NCBI GenBank assembly: GCA_949751835.1
Contig: CATKHK010000053.1
Coordinates: forward strand, 248,001-312,000
Direction: 5' to 3'
From: Blepharisma japonicum
Taxonomy: Eukaryota; Ciliophora; Heterotrichea; Heterotrichida; Blepharismidae
Length of the DNA: 64,000 nt
Under the pieces are notes generated by a model, which saw only the letters and a list, made by a program, of their open reading frames with translations, had not been told where the DNA came from and made no database searches. Numbering within the stretch: position 1 is the first letter of the stretch; each line of letters starts with the position of its first letter. Shown here in pieces: positions 1-11,139 of this stretch. The position numbers were made by a program, and so were the translations under genes.

Positions 1-1478
1 GAGATGGAAGCTTAACTTCTTGGTAAGCTTCTATATCTTTGAACCAGTTTCCATATCTCATTCCATGGTCTGCATGCAAATATATTACCACATCATGGGT
101 GTTTTCGTATTCTCTTAAGTAATTTTTAAGGAAATTACTTAAATCTGGGTCAAGAGTTGTAGCATGAAGCCCTGTTTCTTCGTGAGCTGTGTTTATATGA
201 ATGTAAATCCATTGATTAAGATCCTTATACAAATTTGTGAATTCTTTTGTATAATTAAGGATATAATAATGGGACATGTGTTCTCCCATGCATCTCTGAA
301 CAGTATTTTGTTTCCTCATTTTGAGATCCATAAATTCAAACCCTGCACAATAAAATGACCTTGTCATGTGATCAGCTTGAGGATATCTTCCTATTGACTT
401 TGGAAAATAATAATCACAGTCTTCAAAGCCTAGATAAGTGATGTAACCCATATCTCTGAACTTGTTTCATAGAGCAGCTGGGCCGAGATAATCTTTCAAA
501 GGTGGATTTTCATGTATTTTTACATTGGTGTGGTCTATATAGAGTATTACTTCCAAAAACAGGAACCATGTTTTCAACTGATGTAGCTCCAAATACGTTG
601 TGAATTTTGAAGTCAAATATTGAATATTTTGAGTTTCCAAGGGAGTTCAATAATTCGACTGTTTTTGGCAGTTTTCTGAAAAAATGACGTCGAGAAAAGC
701 TATCTATAGTTAACATAAAAACTATTTGAGGCCTGTGAAACACTCCAGTTTTATCAGATAGTTCCTTCATTCTTTCCTTAGTTCTATTGTAAGCTGTTTC
801 GTTAAATCTTGGCATATAAATAGCGCCATTTCACTTTTTCCCATCACAAGATCCAATAGCAAATTCTTCATTATGCTTAAGTGTGACTGGGCCATCATAT
901 TCTTTTTTTTCCCACATTTTGGCCATTTCTTGCTTCATAAAAAGAGAATTTTTCGACCTCTTTGGTTCTAAAATGTAAAATCCTTTGCTTTTCCCGTCAC
1001 ATTCCATTGTAAATTTGTTCTGAGAAAGATCAAAAGCCATCGTTGGCGCATTTTCAGTTAAAATATCACAGCTGGGGTACTCGTGAGGAGGAAACACCCT
1101 TTCACCTTCCTTTACTGAATATCCAAAAATCTCAGGCACGCAATAAGCTCCCTCATGGCTTTCATACAGCTTATCAGTATCATTTATGGAGAATTCTTTC
1201 TGTGTCAGATTTCTGGCTAAAAACTCTTCGTTGCTTATATATGAGTTTCATGAGCAATTCGCTGTGCATAAAGGATCTTGATTAGGAGAATCGTCTATGC
1301 TCCCTTTCTAAATAAAAGTTACTTTATAAGACGGAGTTGTGGTGCGGATATTTTTATTGGAAGCATTATATTTTTCAGGGAATCGCTCGCGGAAGTATTC
1401 AAGTGGTTCTGGGATGTAAATAACGAGCCAAACCACATAGATTGCTATTAGAAATGTTATGACTTTTGCTGGTTCCAT
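1..1478 (-). CDS. DUF229/sulfatase-like type II membrane protein, N-terminal ~480 residues (runs off left edge)
   Basis: Predicted membrane-anchored member of the DUF229 family of the alkaline phosphatase/sulfatase fold; the family's substrate is not known to me. Starts at ATG 1478 (MEPAKV) with one N-terminal membrane segment and no cleavable signal, so the catalytic part should be luminal or extracellular. Family signatures: IDSFSRRHFFRKLPKT, then KIHNVFG..S..N..P, and near the edge LHADHGMRYG, the His/Asp metal-binding motif of the superfamily. UGA is read as Trp several times (e.g. GKKWNGAIYMP near 830). Two introns: 1308-1322 (15 nt) and 535-550 (16 nt, GTAATACTCTATATAG). Without the second the frame fails; with it the protein aligns to the tandem copy downstream (VFGNHTNVKIHENPP). 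The C-terminal third lies outside the window. Closely similar to the gene at 1901-4144. Confidence 0.85.
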
Positions 1479-1900
1479 AAATGACAAAATAATTATGGAT
1501 TAATTTGTATAACATGAGAGAAAACATATGAAAAGTTTATTGATAAATATTGGTTTATATTAAGATGAGGTTTAAGTTGAAGAAATTGAGAAATCCAAAA
1601 TCCCTTTTTTCTCTACCCATATTTTCACTGATAACAAAATTTTCTCTAACATTATATTTATTATGTATAAAATATGATCGGCTGTTACAATAATTTAATA
1701 TATCAAGAAGATAATAAATTGGTGCATAATTTGTATAGTAAAAAGAATATTTAGTTGTGTTCACATTGCTGCATTAAAAAGCAAAAAATTATAAATTTCA
1801 TCAATAATTTGATTTGCCTCCTTAATCACTAGCTCTACACTTTTTTATTCTATATAAACATTTTTATTCTATTATAATTTGCTTTTTCTTAAATATGAAA
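1479..1900. other. AT-rich spacer between tandem DUF229 genes
   Basis: About 420 bp of AT-rich DNA upstream of the first sulfatase-like gene and downstream of the second. A 69-codon open stretch on the minus strand (1555-1764) has low-complexity composition and no recognisable motif, so I do not call it. It presumably holds the promoter of the gene starting at 1478. Confidence 0.6.
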
Positions 1901-4144
1901 TTATTGAAAAAATTTTGGATATTTCTGCTTAATTTCTTCAAAGTCTTTGCAAATGCAATATTCTGCGTTAATACCATTTGCTCTGCTCAAATTTTCACAC
2001 GGTCCTGCATATGCATCTTTTCTTTTAATTCCTATCGTTTTAATTCTAACCCTATAGCCTAAATACACAAAAGGTATAGTCGCTCCTTGTCCCCCAGCAT
2101 TTCTCAATATCTCAGTCCTTGGGTTTGATCCTATAAGTGCATAAACTTCAAAGAGTGCTGCCTCACTTTCATTTACATCAAATTGTATTTGAACTTCTTC
2201 TAGAACAGACGTTAATTGAAGCCCGAAAGCTTTTTGAATGGACTTTAATGATAACTTTTTGCATATAGAGTCTCCTAGTAGATTTGAAGGAGTGAAAACT
2301 TCATCATTTATGGCTGCTATAGTTTCAATTGCTATCTTTTTTAACAATAAATTTAATTCATTATCAGATTTTAAGTCATAAAATGAAGGATCAATATCTT
2401 TAAGCACCAGGCATGAGCAATACAAAGGTGAAATTCCGAGTTTTCCGCATGTACGCTCTCCATGAGCTTTTTTGTTAAAAAGTATCAAGTAAGGCCTGTT
2501 ATAGTCTTCTTGATAAACAGGGTATTGTATGTCATAAGGAAGCCCAGAAAGATATAAGCTTGAAGTTCTCAAGTCAATTTTTGTAGTTAATCTCATTGTG
2601 TTATAAGTTAAACTGTCATATGAATTCGGAATTCTATCAAGCAAAGAATTTGACGCTATCAAAAAAAATGCTGGGAGCTTGGCTTCTTGATAAGCTTCTA
2701 TATCTGTGAATCATTTTCCATATCTCATTCCATGGTCTGCATGCAAATATATTACCACGTCGTGAGTATCTTCATATTTTTTTAAATAGTCTTTTAAAAA
2801 ATAACTTAAATCTGGGTCTAGGGTTGCAGCGTGAAGTCCTGTTTCTTCATGAGCTGTATTTATGTGAATATAAATTCATTGATTAATATCCTTATAAATA
2901 TCTGTGAAAGCAAGAGTATAATTAAGAATATAATAATGAGACATATAATTTCCCATGCATCGCTGTGTAGTGTGCTTTTTTCTCATTTTAAGGTCCATAT
3001 ATTCAAATCCTGCACAATAAAATGATCTTGAGATGTGGTCAACTTCAGGATATCTTCCTAATGACTTCGGAAAATAATAATCGCAGTCCTCAAACCCCAG
3101 ATATGTGATATATCCCATCTCTCTAAACTGATTTCACAAAGCACTTGGGCCTATGTAATCCATTTTAGGAGGCTTTCCATGCACTTTTAAAGTTTTATCT
3201 ATATATAAATTACTGCCAAAAACAGGAACCATATTGTTGATAGATGTATCTCCGTAAATATTGTGGATCTTAAAATCAAAAACTGAGTATTTTGAACCTC
3301 CAAGCGAGTTTAAAAATTCTACCGTTTTTGGCAATTTTCTGAAAAAATGCCTTCTTGAAAAGCTGTCTACAGTTAGCATAAACACAATTTGAGGCCGATA
3401 AAACACTCCAGTTTTTTCAGATAATTCTTTCATTTTTTCTTTAGTCCTGTTATAAGCCTCCTCGTTAAATCTGGGCATATAAACAGCTCCATTTCACTTA
3501 CTTCCATTGCAAGATCCTAATGCGTACTCTTCATTGTTTTTCAAATTAACTGGTCCATCATATTCTTTTACTTCCCACATTTTTCTCATTTCTTGCAATA
3601 AATATAAAGATTTTTTTGACTCTTTTGGTTCTAGAATATAATAGCCTTTTCCTTGCCCGCCACATTCCATAGTGAATTTGTTCTCTGTAAAATTCATCTC
3701 CATTTTTGGTGGATTTAAAGTTAAACTTTGGCAGCTCGGATACTCATAAGGAGGAAAAACTTTTTCTCCTTCTTCAATTGAGTAGCCAAAAATTTCAGGA
3801 AAACAATGCATTTGGTCTTTCATGTCTCTTAGTTTGTCAGTGTCGTTAATAAAAAATTCTTTTTGCAAAGGTTGGCTTGATAAGTAATCTTGATTATTTG
3901 TGTATTGATCTCATGAGCAGCTTCGAAAGCACAAGCGCTTACGGCCGACAAAATCATCTGCACCTCCTGGCTATATAGAGCTTACTTTATATGAAGGAGT
4001 GACTGTTTGAATATCTTTATTTTTTGGATGATATTTCTGAGGAGCTCTGTGATGGAAAGAAAAGAAAAGCTTTGGGCAAAAAAACATCGCCCAGAATAAA
4101 GCAAAAATAACAATTAGCAGAGCTATCACTTTGCCAGGCTTCAT
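1901..4144 (-). CDS. DUF229/sulfatase-like type II membrane protein, complete
   Basis: Tandem paralogue of the gene at 1-1478, complete here at about 737 residues after splicing. Start ATG 4144 (MKPGKV) was chosen over an in-frame ATG nine codons upstream because it matches the paralogue's MEPAKV. Order: short cytosolic tip, one membrane segment, a Cys-rich stretch (ESLTLNPP / FTMECGG), the DUF229 core with IDSFSRRHFFRKLPKT, KIHNIYG.TS, LHADHGMRYG, and a C-terminal domain ending CENL....CICKDFEEI. Introns: 3971-3985 (GTAAGCTCTATATAG) and, hidden in an open frame, 3199-3213 (GTAATTTATATATAG), inferred because the paralogue must be spliced at the same site. UGA = Trp at several conserved positions. 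Likely hydrolyses a sulfate or phosphate ester in the endomembrane system or at the cell surface; substrate unknown. Confidence 0.85.
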
Positions 4145-4233
4145 TAAGTAATAATTACTGATATATATCAACTAATATTATTGGAGGTTTCAAATAGCCT
4201 TATTTAAATATATATGGAGATTATTTTAATTAT

Positions 4234-5487
4234 TTAATTATCCTCAACATTTTTCTTTTGCTCTTCTAAAGATTCCTCATATTTTTTCTCCTCTTCCAAA
4301 GATTTATCTAGTTGTTCAACATCTTGTGATTCATGTGCTATCTGTTTAATTCCTAAACATTCATCAAATAAATTTGAGATAATTCTGACACTGCAGGAAG
4401 CATCCCCAGTAATAATTGCGTCTATGCCTTTTTCATAGCTTAGATATGTGATTCAGTTGCTATCTTTTTCATTTTGTTCCTGATACATTCTTGGTTGGAT
4501 TTTCTGTAATGGACTTCATGTTAGGCTTGTGTCTTCTTCATTAAATGTTAATTGTGAAACTAATATCGACCCATCGCTTTTCCCTATCAATAAAATATCA
4601 CTCATACCTGGCATTTCAATTGCTGTCAGCTTACTTGAAATATCTTGAGCTTGGCTCATAATCGGGACGTTAAAGCATAATAGTTTAGTCCTCGTAATAA
4701 AATCCCATATAAAAACCCCACTTTGTACAGAGCTCAGTGCTATCACAAGATTTTTATTTTCTATTAGTACAATTGATAAGCAAGCCCCTAAAAACCCTTC
4801 TAACAATAAAGATTTATTCTGTTCATTAGCTGCTGCATAATAAATCCTCAATGGGTTGTAATCAAGCTTGACATAGCTACCATCTTCTTTTTGATATGAG
4901 TTTTCATACCCTATAACAATAAATCTTTGTATATGGGAATATTCAATTACCCTAGCACTCGGAATTATTGAGTCTTCATGAAAATAAAATTGTGGAGATT
5001 CCTGAGACAAATGCCAAATCTTTATTGATCCGTCATGAAACCCTGCGTAAATTAGATCAGGTGCTGGGTTTATCATACAAGTTATTTTACTTGTGGAGTG
5101 GGAATTTATCTCTGAAAGAACTGCAAAAGTATAAGTATGAATTATTTTGAAAATTTTATCAGACTCTGCTACAACAATAATATTGCCTCGGATACTTTCT
5201 TTGGAGTGGCAAGCACTCATGATGTGAATTCCACGTTTTGGTTGATATTTTTGAACACGAGGGTCTCCTGTTAGTAAGCAAAACATATCTATACTTCGAG
5301 GAGATACTGCAATAATATGATAAAGACGAGAATTTTCAGATCATTCTGAAAGGTCAGGGAGGATTATAAAAGCAGAAAGAATTGAACCTCGCTGAGAAGA
5401 TGGAAAGCGGGTGTTGCTTGAGACTTGCTTTGTAATTGGGATACCTAATTTGTTGTTTGGGGATATATTAGAAGTATTGTTTCCCAT
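4234..5487 (-). CDS. WD40-like beta-propeller protein with acidic coiled-coil tail
   Basis: 417 residues read with UGA = Trp, start ATG 5487. The N-terminus MGNNTSN has Gly2 and Ser6, fitting N-myristoylation. The body has WD-type blades, the clearest being DLIYAGFHDGSIKIWHLSQ and SGVFIWDFITR; others are degenerate. The last ~60 residues (ESQDVEQLDKSLEEEKK...) are charged and probably a coiled coil. No intron seen. Propellers of this type are scaffolds; I cannot name the partner. It is the divergent neighbour of another small Gly2 protein (5991-6323), the two sharing a 500-bp promoter region. Confidence 0.75.
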
Positions 5488-5990
5488 TTTATTATAGTTA
5501 TCAAATAATAATAAATTGGATATGATATGCGCTATTTATTGGTTTGGTTAGCAGAGGCACATTTATTGAAATTAGTTAAATATTTTCTAAAATTATAATG
5601 CTATAATTAATAAATTAGCATAAATCACAAAATTTCAAAGCATCTTGTAATTTCTTCATATAGAGATATTATTTGTAATGAAAATTAACTTATCAGATAT
5701 TTTCTATTTTCTTTGATTAAAACTGAAATAAATTTAGTTTTGCTTAAAAGCTCAATAGTTAAAAAGCAAAACGAAATTAGTTGAAAAGATTCAACACTCC
5801 AGGAGGATGTAAGGATCAAGAAATCTTAAATATATGCCACTTAAAACTATCAGAATCTTAAAAAATCGGTGAGAAGAAAATTCTATTCTATTTTCATACT
5901 TGTTATTATAGACTAATATATGGCTGATAATTAGGTAAGATGGAAACTAACCCTATTAATCACTTAATAAACTATTTAATATCTTACCGA
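5488..5990. promoter_or_regulatory. Shared divergent upstream region
   Basis: AT-rich 503 bp between the start codons of the WD40-like gene (minus) and the small MGCCGN protein (plus). Probably holds both promoters. No RNA gene or open frame with protein-like composition was seen; an in-frame ATG at about 5940 could lengthen the downstream protein by 17 residues. Confidence 0.4.
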
Positions 5991-6323
5991 ATGGGTTGTT
6001 GTGGAAATATTAAGCCTGAAAAAGGTGAAATTGCTTTTGGAGAAGAAGACGCTGTCAGACCGTCTATGGATATTTCGAAAATTATTGCAGCAAGATCTAC
6101 AGAAGAAAACGAAACTAAAAGAAGCTTTAAAGTTTTAACAAATAATTTCCCGGCTCCTATAATGAAGCAATCAGTTTTATCTGAGCAGACAGGGACTGAA
6201 GACGATATTGAGCTTATGGATCTTCCCTTGCCAGAGGAAAGTTATATGGAGAATCAGAAAAGTGATGCGTGATTCTATGAAAGTGCTTGAAATTTTCCTT
6301 ATTCTGTGAAAAATGCCGAGTAA
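5991..6323 (+). CDS. Small putative lipid-modified protein (MGCCGN N-terminus)
   Basis: 110 residues with UGA read as Trp twice near the C-terminus (DAWFYESAWNF), ending at TAA 6321-6323. I chose ATG 5991 over the in-frame ATG at 5940 because it exposes MGCCGN, a Gly2 plus Cys3/Cys4 context typical of dual myristoylation and palmitoylation. The rest is acidic and probably disordered, with no domain I recognise. Likely a peripheral membrane protein; function unknown. Confidence 0.65.
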
Positions 6324-6548
6324 AGTTAAGTAATTAACTGTTTTTGTGGGTAACGATTTTGAATAAATTTAAATGTAAATTAAGATCATAAAGATGGCTC
6401 TTTCTGATAATTTTAGTATTATTTTACATATATCGCTAACTATTTTATTATAATTTTCTAAAGGGTTTTAACATTTATTAGAAATTTCCAAATATTTGTG
6501 ACTTTTTATTTCCCAAATTTTTATATAAAATTTATATTAAATCTTAAA

Positions 6549-8891
6549 ATGCTTCATGAAATTTTATTAGGTTTACTAGGAGAAATCGGTGGCGTAATTG
6601 AAGAAGTTAATGGAGTTTTTCAAGTTCGTGAAGACTGCTATTTTTTAAATAAATCTGAGCAAGAGTTAATTAACAGAATCTTAAGAGTTGCAGGACACTA
6701 TAAATATCTTGAAAGGTTTTCTACAAGATATGGCGCAATGAATGCTGGGTTAACCCAAATCGTAAATTTAAGAGGCTCAGATGACGAAGAATCTCCTGGA
6801 CTTTACTTAAAAGCATTGTGCAGAGGGATTAAAGACTTATTAGAAGAGTACAGAAGTAAAATTGCATCAATTGAGCAGGAGTATTTAAAAGGCCGCACTT
6901 TGACTATCCCAAGCTTACTAGATTTGGTAAGAAATGACGAATTAGCTGCTGTTGCTAAAATTGCTCGTCAAATAGAAACACAGAGGCTAAGAGGTGGACA
7001 ATTGTTAGATTTAGTTTTTAAAGAAGAGCAATGTCCAGCACTCAGAGATACAATGGAAAGAATGCATGTGAAATTGTTACAGGTATTTTTTCATCAATTA
7101 ATTGCATGAACTGTATATGGGAATTTGTTGGATTCATTTAGTGAATTTTTTGTAAGACAGCAAGAAGGTGATGAATGGACTAGTAAATATAGCCTTGATT
7201 TAGATATGATCCCAGAATCATGCATTACTACGAAATTAGCAGAAAAAGCACTCTTTATTGGAAAAGCTGTAAGAGTTCTAGGTGATTCTTTACCTACTGA
7301 AGAAGCTGAGATGTTTGCTAAAGCTCTTAGACAAGCTCAAAGTAATTTTTCGAAATTAATTTTGGCCCAAATTCTTGAACGAATGAGAAAATCTGTAGGA
7401 AATCGTCTATGGAATCTTGTGGTTGTAAAATCTGATTTAATGGGGCATATAAATGCGTTAAAGAATTATTTCCTTCTTTCCAGAGGAGAGTTTATCTTAA
7501 CATTTCTTGAAGAATCCATGGATATAATGGCGCTTCCTCCTAAGCCAGACACTGCAGCCCAAGATATAAATCAAGGCCCATTTGCTCAAGCTCAATCTTC
7601 CTTAGAAGAAGATCCCTATCTTACCAATTTCAAGCTTTCTATAAAACAATCAGGTTTCACATATACCGATTTTTCAAGTATCAAAGATTTATCATTACTC
7701 AGCAACGCTAACCAAACTTCTAAAAACTCAATTTCTCTTGTACAAAATAAATTCACAAGAAGGCCTGGAGCAGTCTGGCATTCTCGCAAACAACAGATCA
7801 TGCCAGGTTTCACCTGCCAGTTTACGTTTAAATATAATTCTCCTTGCTATGCTTATTTAATGCTGCAAAGCGAAAAAGAAATTTCTGGCCAATACAGCAA
7901 AGCACCAATATCTCCACCTGAAATAGAAAATGGATTAGTCCTCGCGGTCACAATAAATGAAGGAATAATGAGATTCGCGGTGCAAGTGAATCAATTGACT
8001 GTTGCAGAGTCAGAGAAAAAATGTGAGCTCACAACTATAAAAGTTGGACTGACTTATGAGTCAGATTTTATTAAGGTGGAATTAAATGGTAACGTGTGTA
8101 TTGACTCACAAGTAAACTTTCAAGGAATTAAGCTTGATGTTGGAACTTCTGCATATGTAGGCATTGGCTCGCAAACTGGGATAGAATTATTAAACTGGGG
8201 ATTCATTCAGACTGGAACAGGAATGCAAACAGCTATATTTGACAGCTGAAGCGGCCTTACACTGGAATATAACACAGAATGGCCATTAAACCTAATGCTA
8301 TCTCCTCAAATTCTCGACAAATACATGGCACTTTTTCGATTTTTATTTACCTTAAAAAGAGCTCAATTTACCTTACAAAGATCGTGAATTACCTTAGTAA
8401 AAAAAAGAAATCCACAGCTGCAGTCTATGAGCGAAATACCAAGAGAAGCCTTACAGCTTAGGGCTCAAATGAATTTTTTGCTTGATAATTTGATATCTTA
8501 TTTGCAGCTTGATATAATACAAACACAATTTACACTTTTTAAGAAAAAAGTAAGCGAAAGCGAAGATTTTGAAGAGGTCAGAAGCTATCATGACCAATAC
8601 GTAGCTAAAACTGCATATCTTTGCTTTTTGCAATTTCCTAAAATAGTGAAATCTATACAAGAAATTTCTAGATGCTGCCATGAGTTGTGTGGGGTGATGG
8701 AGCGCGGGGGTGATTTAAAAATGGTTAGAACCACCTTTGAGCAGCAGCTACTTTTCGCATTTAACGTCCTAAGTAGTCTTAAAGGCCAGCATACAGCTTT
8801 AGGCCAGCTGCTTTTAAGATTGAATTTTAATGGCTATTTAACCAAGCTCCAAAAAGAAGCAGAAAGACCTAGATTAACTTACTTAAGATAA
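6549..8891 (+). CDS. TUBGCP4: Gamma-tubulin complex protein 4 (GCP4)
   Basis: 780 residues in one uninterrupted frame once UGA is read as Trp (7107-7109, 8247-8249 and one near 8382). Core subunit of the gamma-tubulin ring complex, which nucleates microtubules at basal bodies and spindle poles. It aligns with animal GCP4 from the first residues (MLHEILLGLLGEIGG...) through the GRIP1 domain (FHQLIAWTVYGNLLDSFSEFFV, where the Trp is a UGA) to the end of GRIP2 (LLRLNFNGYLTKL). It is longer than human GCP4 because of a ~150-residue insertion (roughly residues 400-550) between GRIP1 and GRIP2. The insertion begins PGAVWHSRKQQIMPGF and looks like a concanavalin/legume-lectin-type beta sandwich. ATG 6549 is preferred over upstream starts because it matches the family N-terminus. 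Convergent with the next gene, 19 bp apart. Confidence 0.93.
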
Positions 8892-8910
8892 ATCATAATT
8901 AAATTTATAC

Positions 8911-11121
8911 CTAGTCTCTGCAAATGCAGAAATCTGGATTCACCCCTATCTCTCTTGCAATATGCTCGCATCCTCCTTCATTTCTGTCTATCCTCTTCAA
9001 AAACATTGCTGTTGCTCTTAATTTCTTGTTCTTATAATATATTGGAATAGAGTGAAAACCACCAGTATTTTCTTTGCATCCTCTTTTCTTCCCTATAACT
9101 ATATAAGCTTCAAAAATCGCATTTTTATCCTCATTTATTGAAAACTCAAGTTTATAAGCATCCGTTGTGGTTCAAATTTTTTGTGCATAGACTGATATGA
9201 TTTCTTTTAAGGTTACTTTTTTACATATAGAATTTTTATAAGTCTTGAAGTTGAGGTAAGCTTCTTCATTGATCAGCTCGATTATATAATTACTTAATTT
9301 TTCTATTAAAGATTTCAAATAAAAATCACTATATATCATATTTTTTTCTATAATATCCATATTCATGCAAGAGCATCAAAAGTTTGAAATGTTAATGTCA
9401 GTGCATCCACGATTATTTGGGATTTTTTCCAATAATAAGCTGACTGAGTTATCTTTGGTTTCAAGTTTTCAGTCTTTATATAAAGAAGAGTATTGGGATA
9501 TGTCATTAGTATATGGCAGATTTGCTAGGTGTTTTAGCGTTAAATAAAGATCTAGTTTTCCAACTAATCTTTTGGTATTGTGTAATAAAATATCGTAAGA
9601 ATACTGTAATCTTTTAATAATAGAGTCACTTGAAATTAGAAATAATGCTGGAAGACGATGCTCTTGAAAAGCTGCAGGGTTTCTATATCACTCACCATAG
9701 CGCATACCATGGTCTCCATGTAAAAATAAAGCCAACTCATGGCCTGTTTCTTTAATAATAGAAAAATAGTTTGATATAAATAAAGACAAGTCATCATCTA
9801 AGGTTTCAATGAGGGTTCCAGATGCTTCATGGTTTGTCGTTACATGAAGATAAATAAATTGGTTAAGTTCGTTATATTGAGTTGTAAATTCTGATAAATA
9901 ATCAAACATATATTGGTGCGACATTTTAGTTCCCAAGCATCTTTGCCCAAGAGATATTTTTTCAAAGGAGTAGCCACTATGTTTTTGTGCACCACATCAA
10001 AAATTTCCCATTATATGGTCAACATCTGGCTTATCGCCCATATAATTAGCAAAATAATGTGAGCAAAATTCAAATCCCAACAGCGTGGCAAAACCTCTTT
10101 CTTTCATATACCAAAAAATAGAAGAATTTCCCAATGCATCTCCATGATAAAATTTGTCCACATTTCATTCATCCTCTTTATCTCCAACATGATATATTCT
10201 CGAGCTTCCTGTAAATAAAGGTATTACATTTCTTACTGAGTTGTCTCCTATAACATTATGAATTTTAAAATCGTAGACTCTATATTCTTTATCATTTTGA
10301 GAATTTAACAAGTTAATGGTATTTGGAAGTTTTCTATAGAAATGCCTCCTTGAAGCAGAATCAATTGAAATTAAAAGAATAATTAGTTTTTTGGGTCCTT
10401 CTATAGAGGAGCTGTTATTATAAATTGCTTGATTTTCTGACATTTTGGAGAAAACTCTTTCTTTTGTTTCCATTTTATATCGAAACTTATATTGCACTTG
10501 GTCAAAATATTCTCCATCTGGGTCGCAGGTTCCTAAGGCCCATTCTTCATTGTTTTTTAGTGTTATTGGCCCATTATATAGTCGGATTGGGTTATTAAAT
10601 GCATTTTCTAGAATAAATGACTCATTATAAGAATTCATGCCTAGCACATATTTCCCCTTGAAATCTCCTGTGCAATTCATTATCAAAATATTTTCCTTTA
10701 TATTCATATACATGGATTCTTTGAGATTCGGATACTTATCTCTGCATTTTGGATAATTTTTTAAAGGAAAAACAATTTTTGCTTCATTTTCATCATACCC
10801 AAAAGATTGCGGCAAGCAATATACATTTGTTTCTTCGGAGCCAAGTTTCAATTCTATATCATCATAATATCTCATAGCGGTTTTATTTTGGTATTTTTCT
10901 TTTCATTGACCATTTGACAGGTATTTAAGCCAAGAGCACTGAAACCTCTTACAATTGATTTTCTTGACTTTTGCGTTGCCAACAGTGCTTAGATTCTAAA
11001 TAGATATTACTGAAATATATGAAAGATTATCATTTTTTTCGCTGTTTCCTAGGGAATAACAAAGAAATACCAAGAAAGTCGAAACCCCAGTTAAGCTTAA
11101 GAGAGTTGTTTTCTTGATCAT
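8911..11121 (-). CDS. DUF229/sulfatase-like type II membrane protein, diverged third copy
   Basis: 731 residues, start ATG 11121 (MIKKTTLL), TAG stop at 8911-8913. One N-terminal membrane segment, then the same architecture as the two genes at 1-4144: IDSASRRHFYRKLPNT, KIHNVIGDNS, LHGDHGMRYG, and a C-terminal module with NFWCSC and FCICRD. One intron at 10996-11010 (GTAATATCTATTTAG), close in position to intron 1 of the paralogues, so it predates the duplication. The second intron of the 1-4144 copies is absent. UGA-encoded Trp residues link its open segments. Much more diverged than the two tandem copies are from each other, so it is an older duplicate. Substrate unknown. Confidence 0.85.
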
Positions 11122-11139
11122 TAAAATGTCCTTATTATT

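Noticed and set aside
1555-1764. 69-codon open frame on the minus strand between tandem DUF229 genes
   Set aside because: Low-complexity Ile/Asn/Tyr-rich translation typical of AT-rich spacer, with no motif and no paralogue.
2052-2066. 15-mer GTATTTAGGCTATAG (minus strand) inside the DUF229 gene, looking like an intron
   Set aside because: Position 10 is C, not A, and the paralogue at 8911-11121 aligns without a gap across it, so it is exon.
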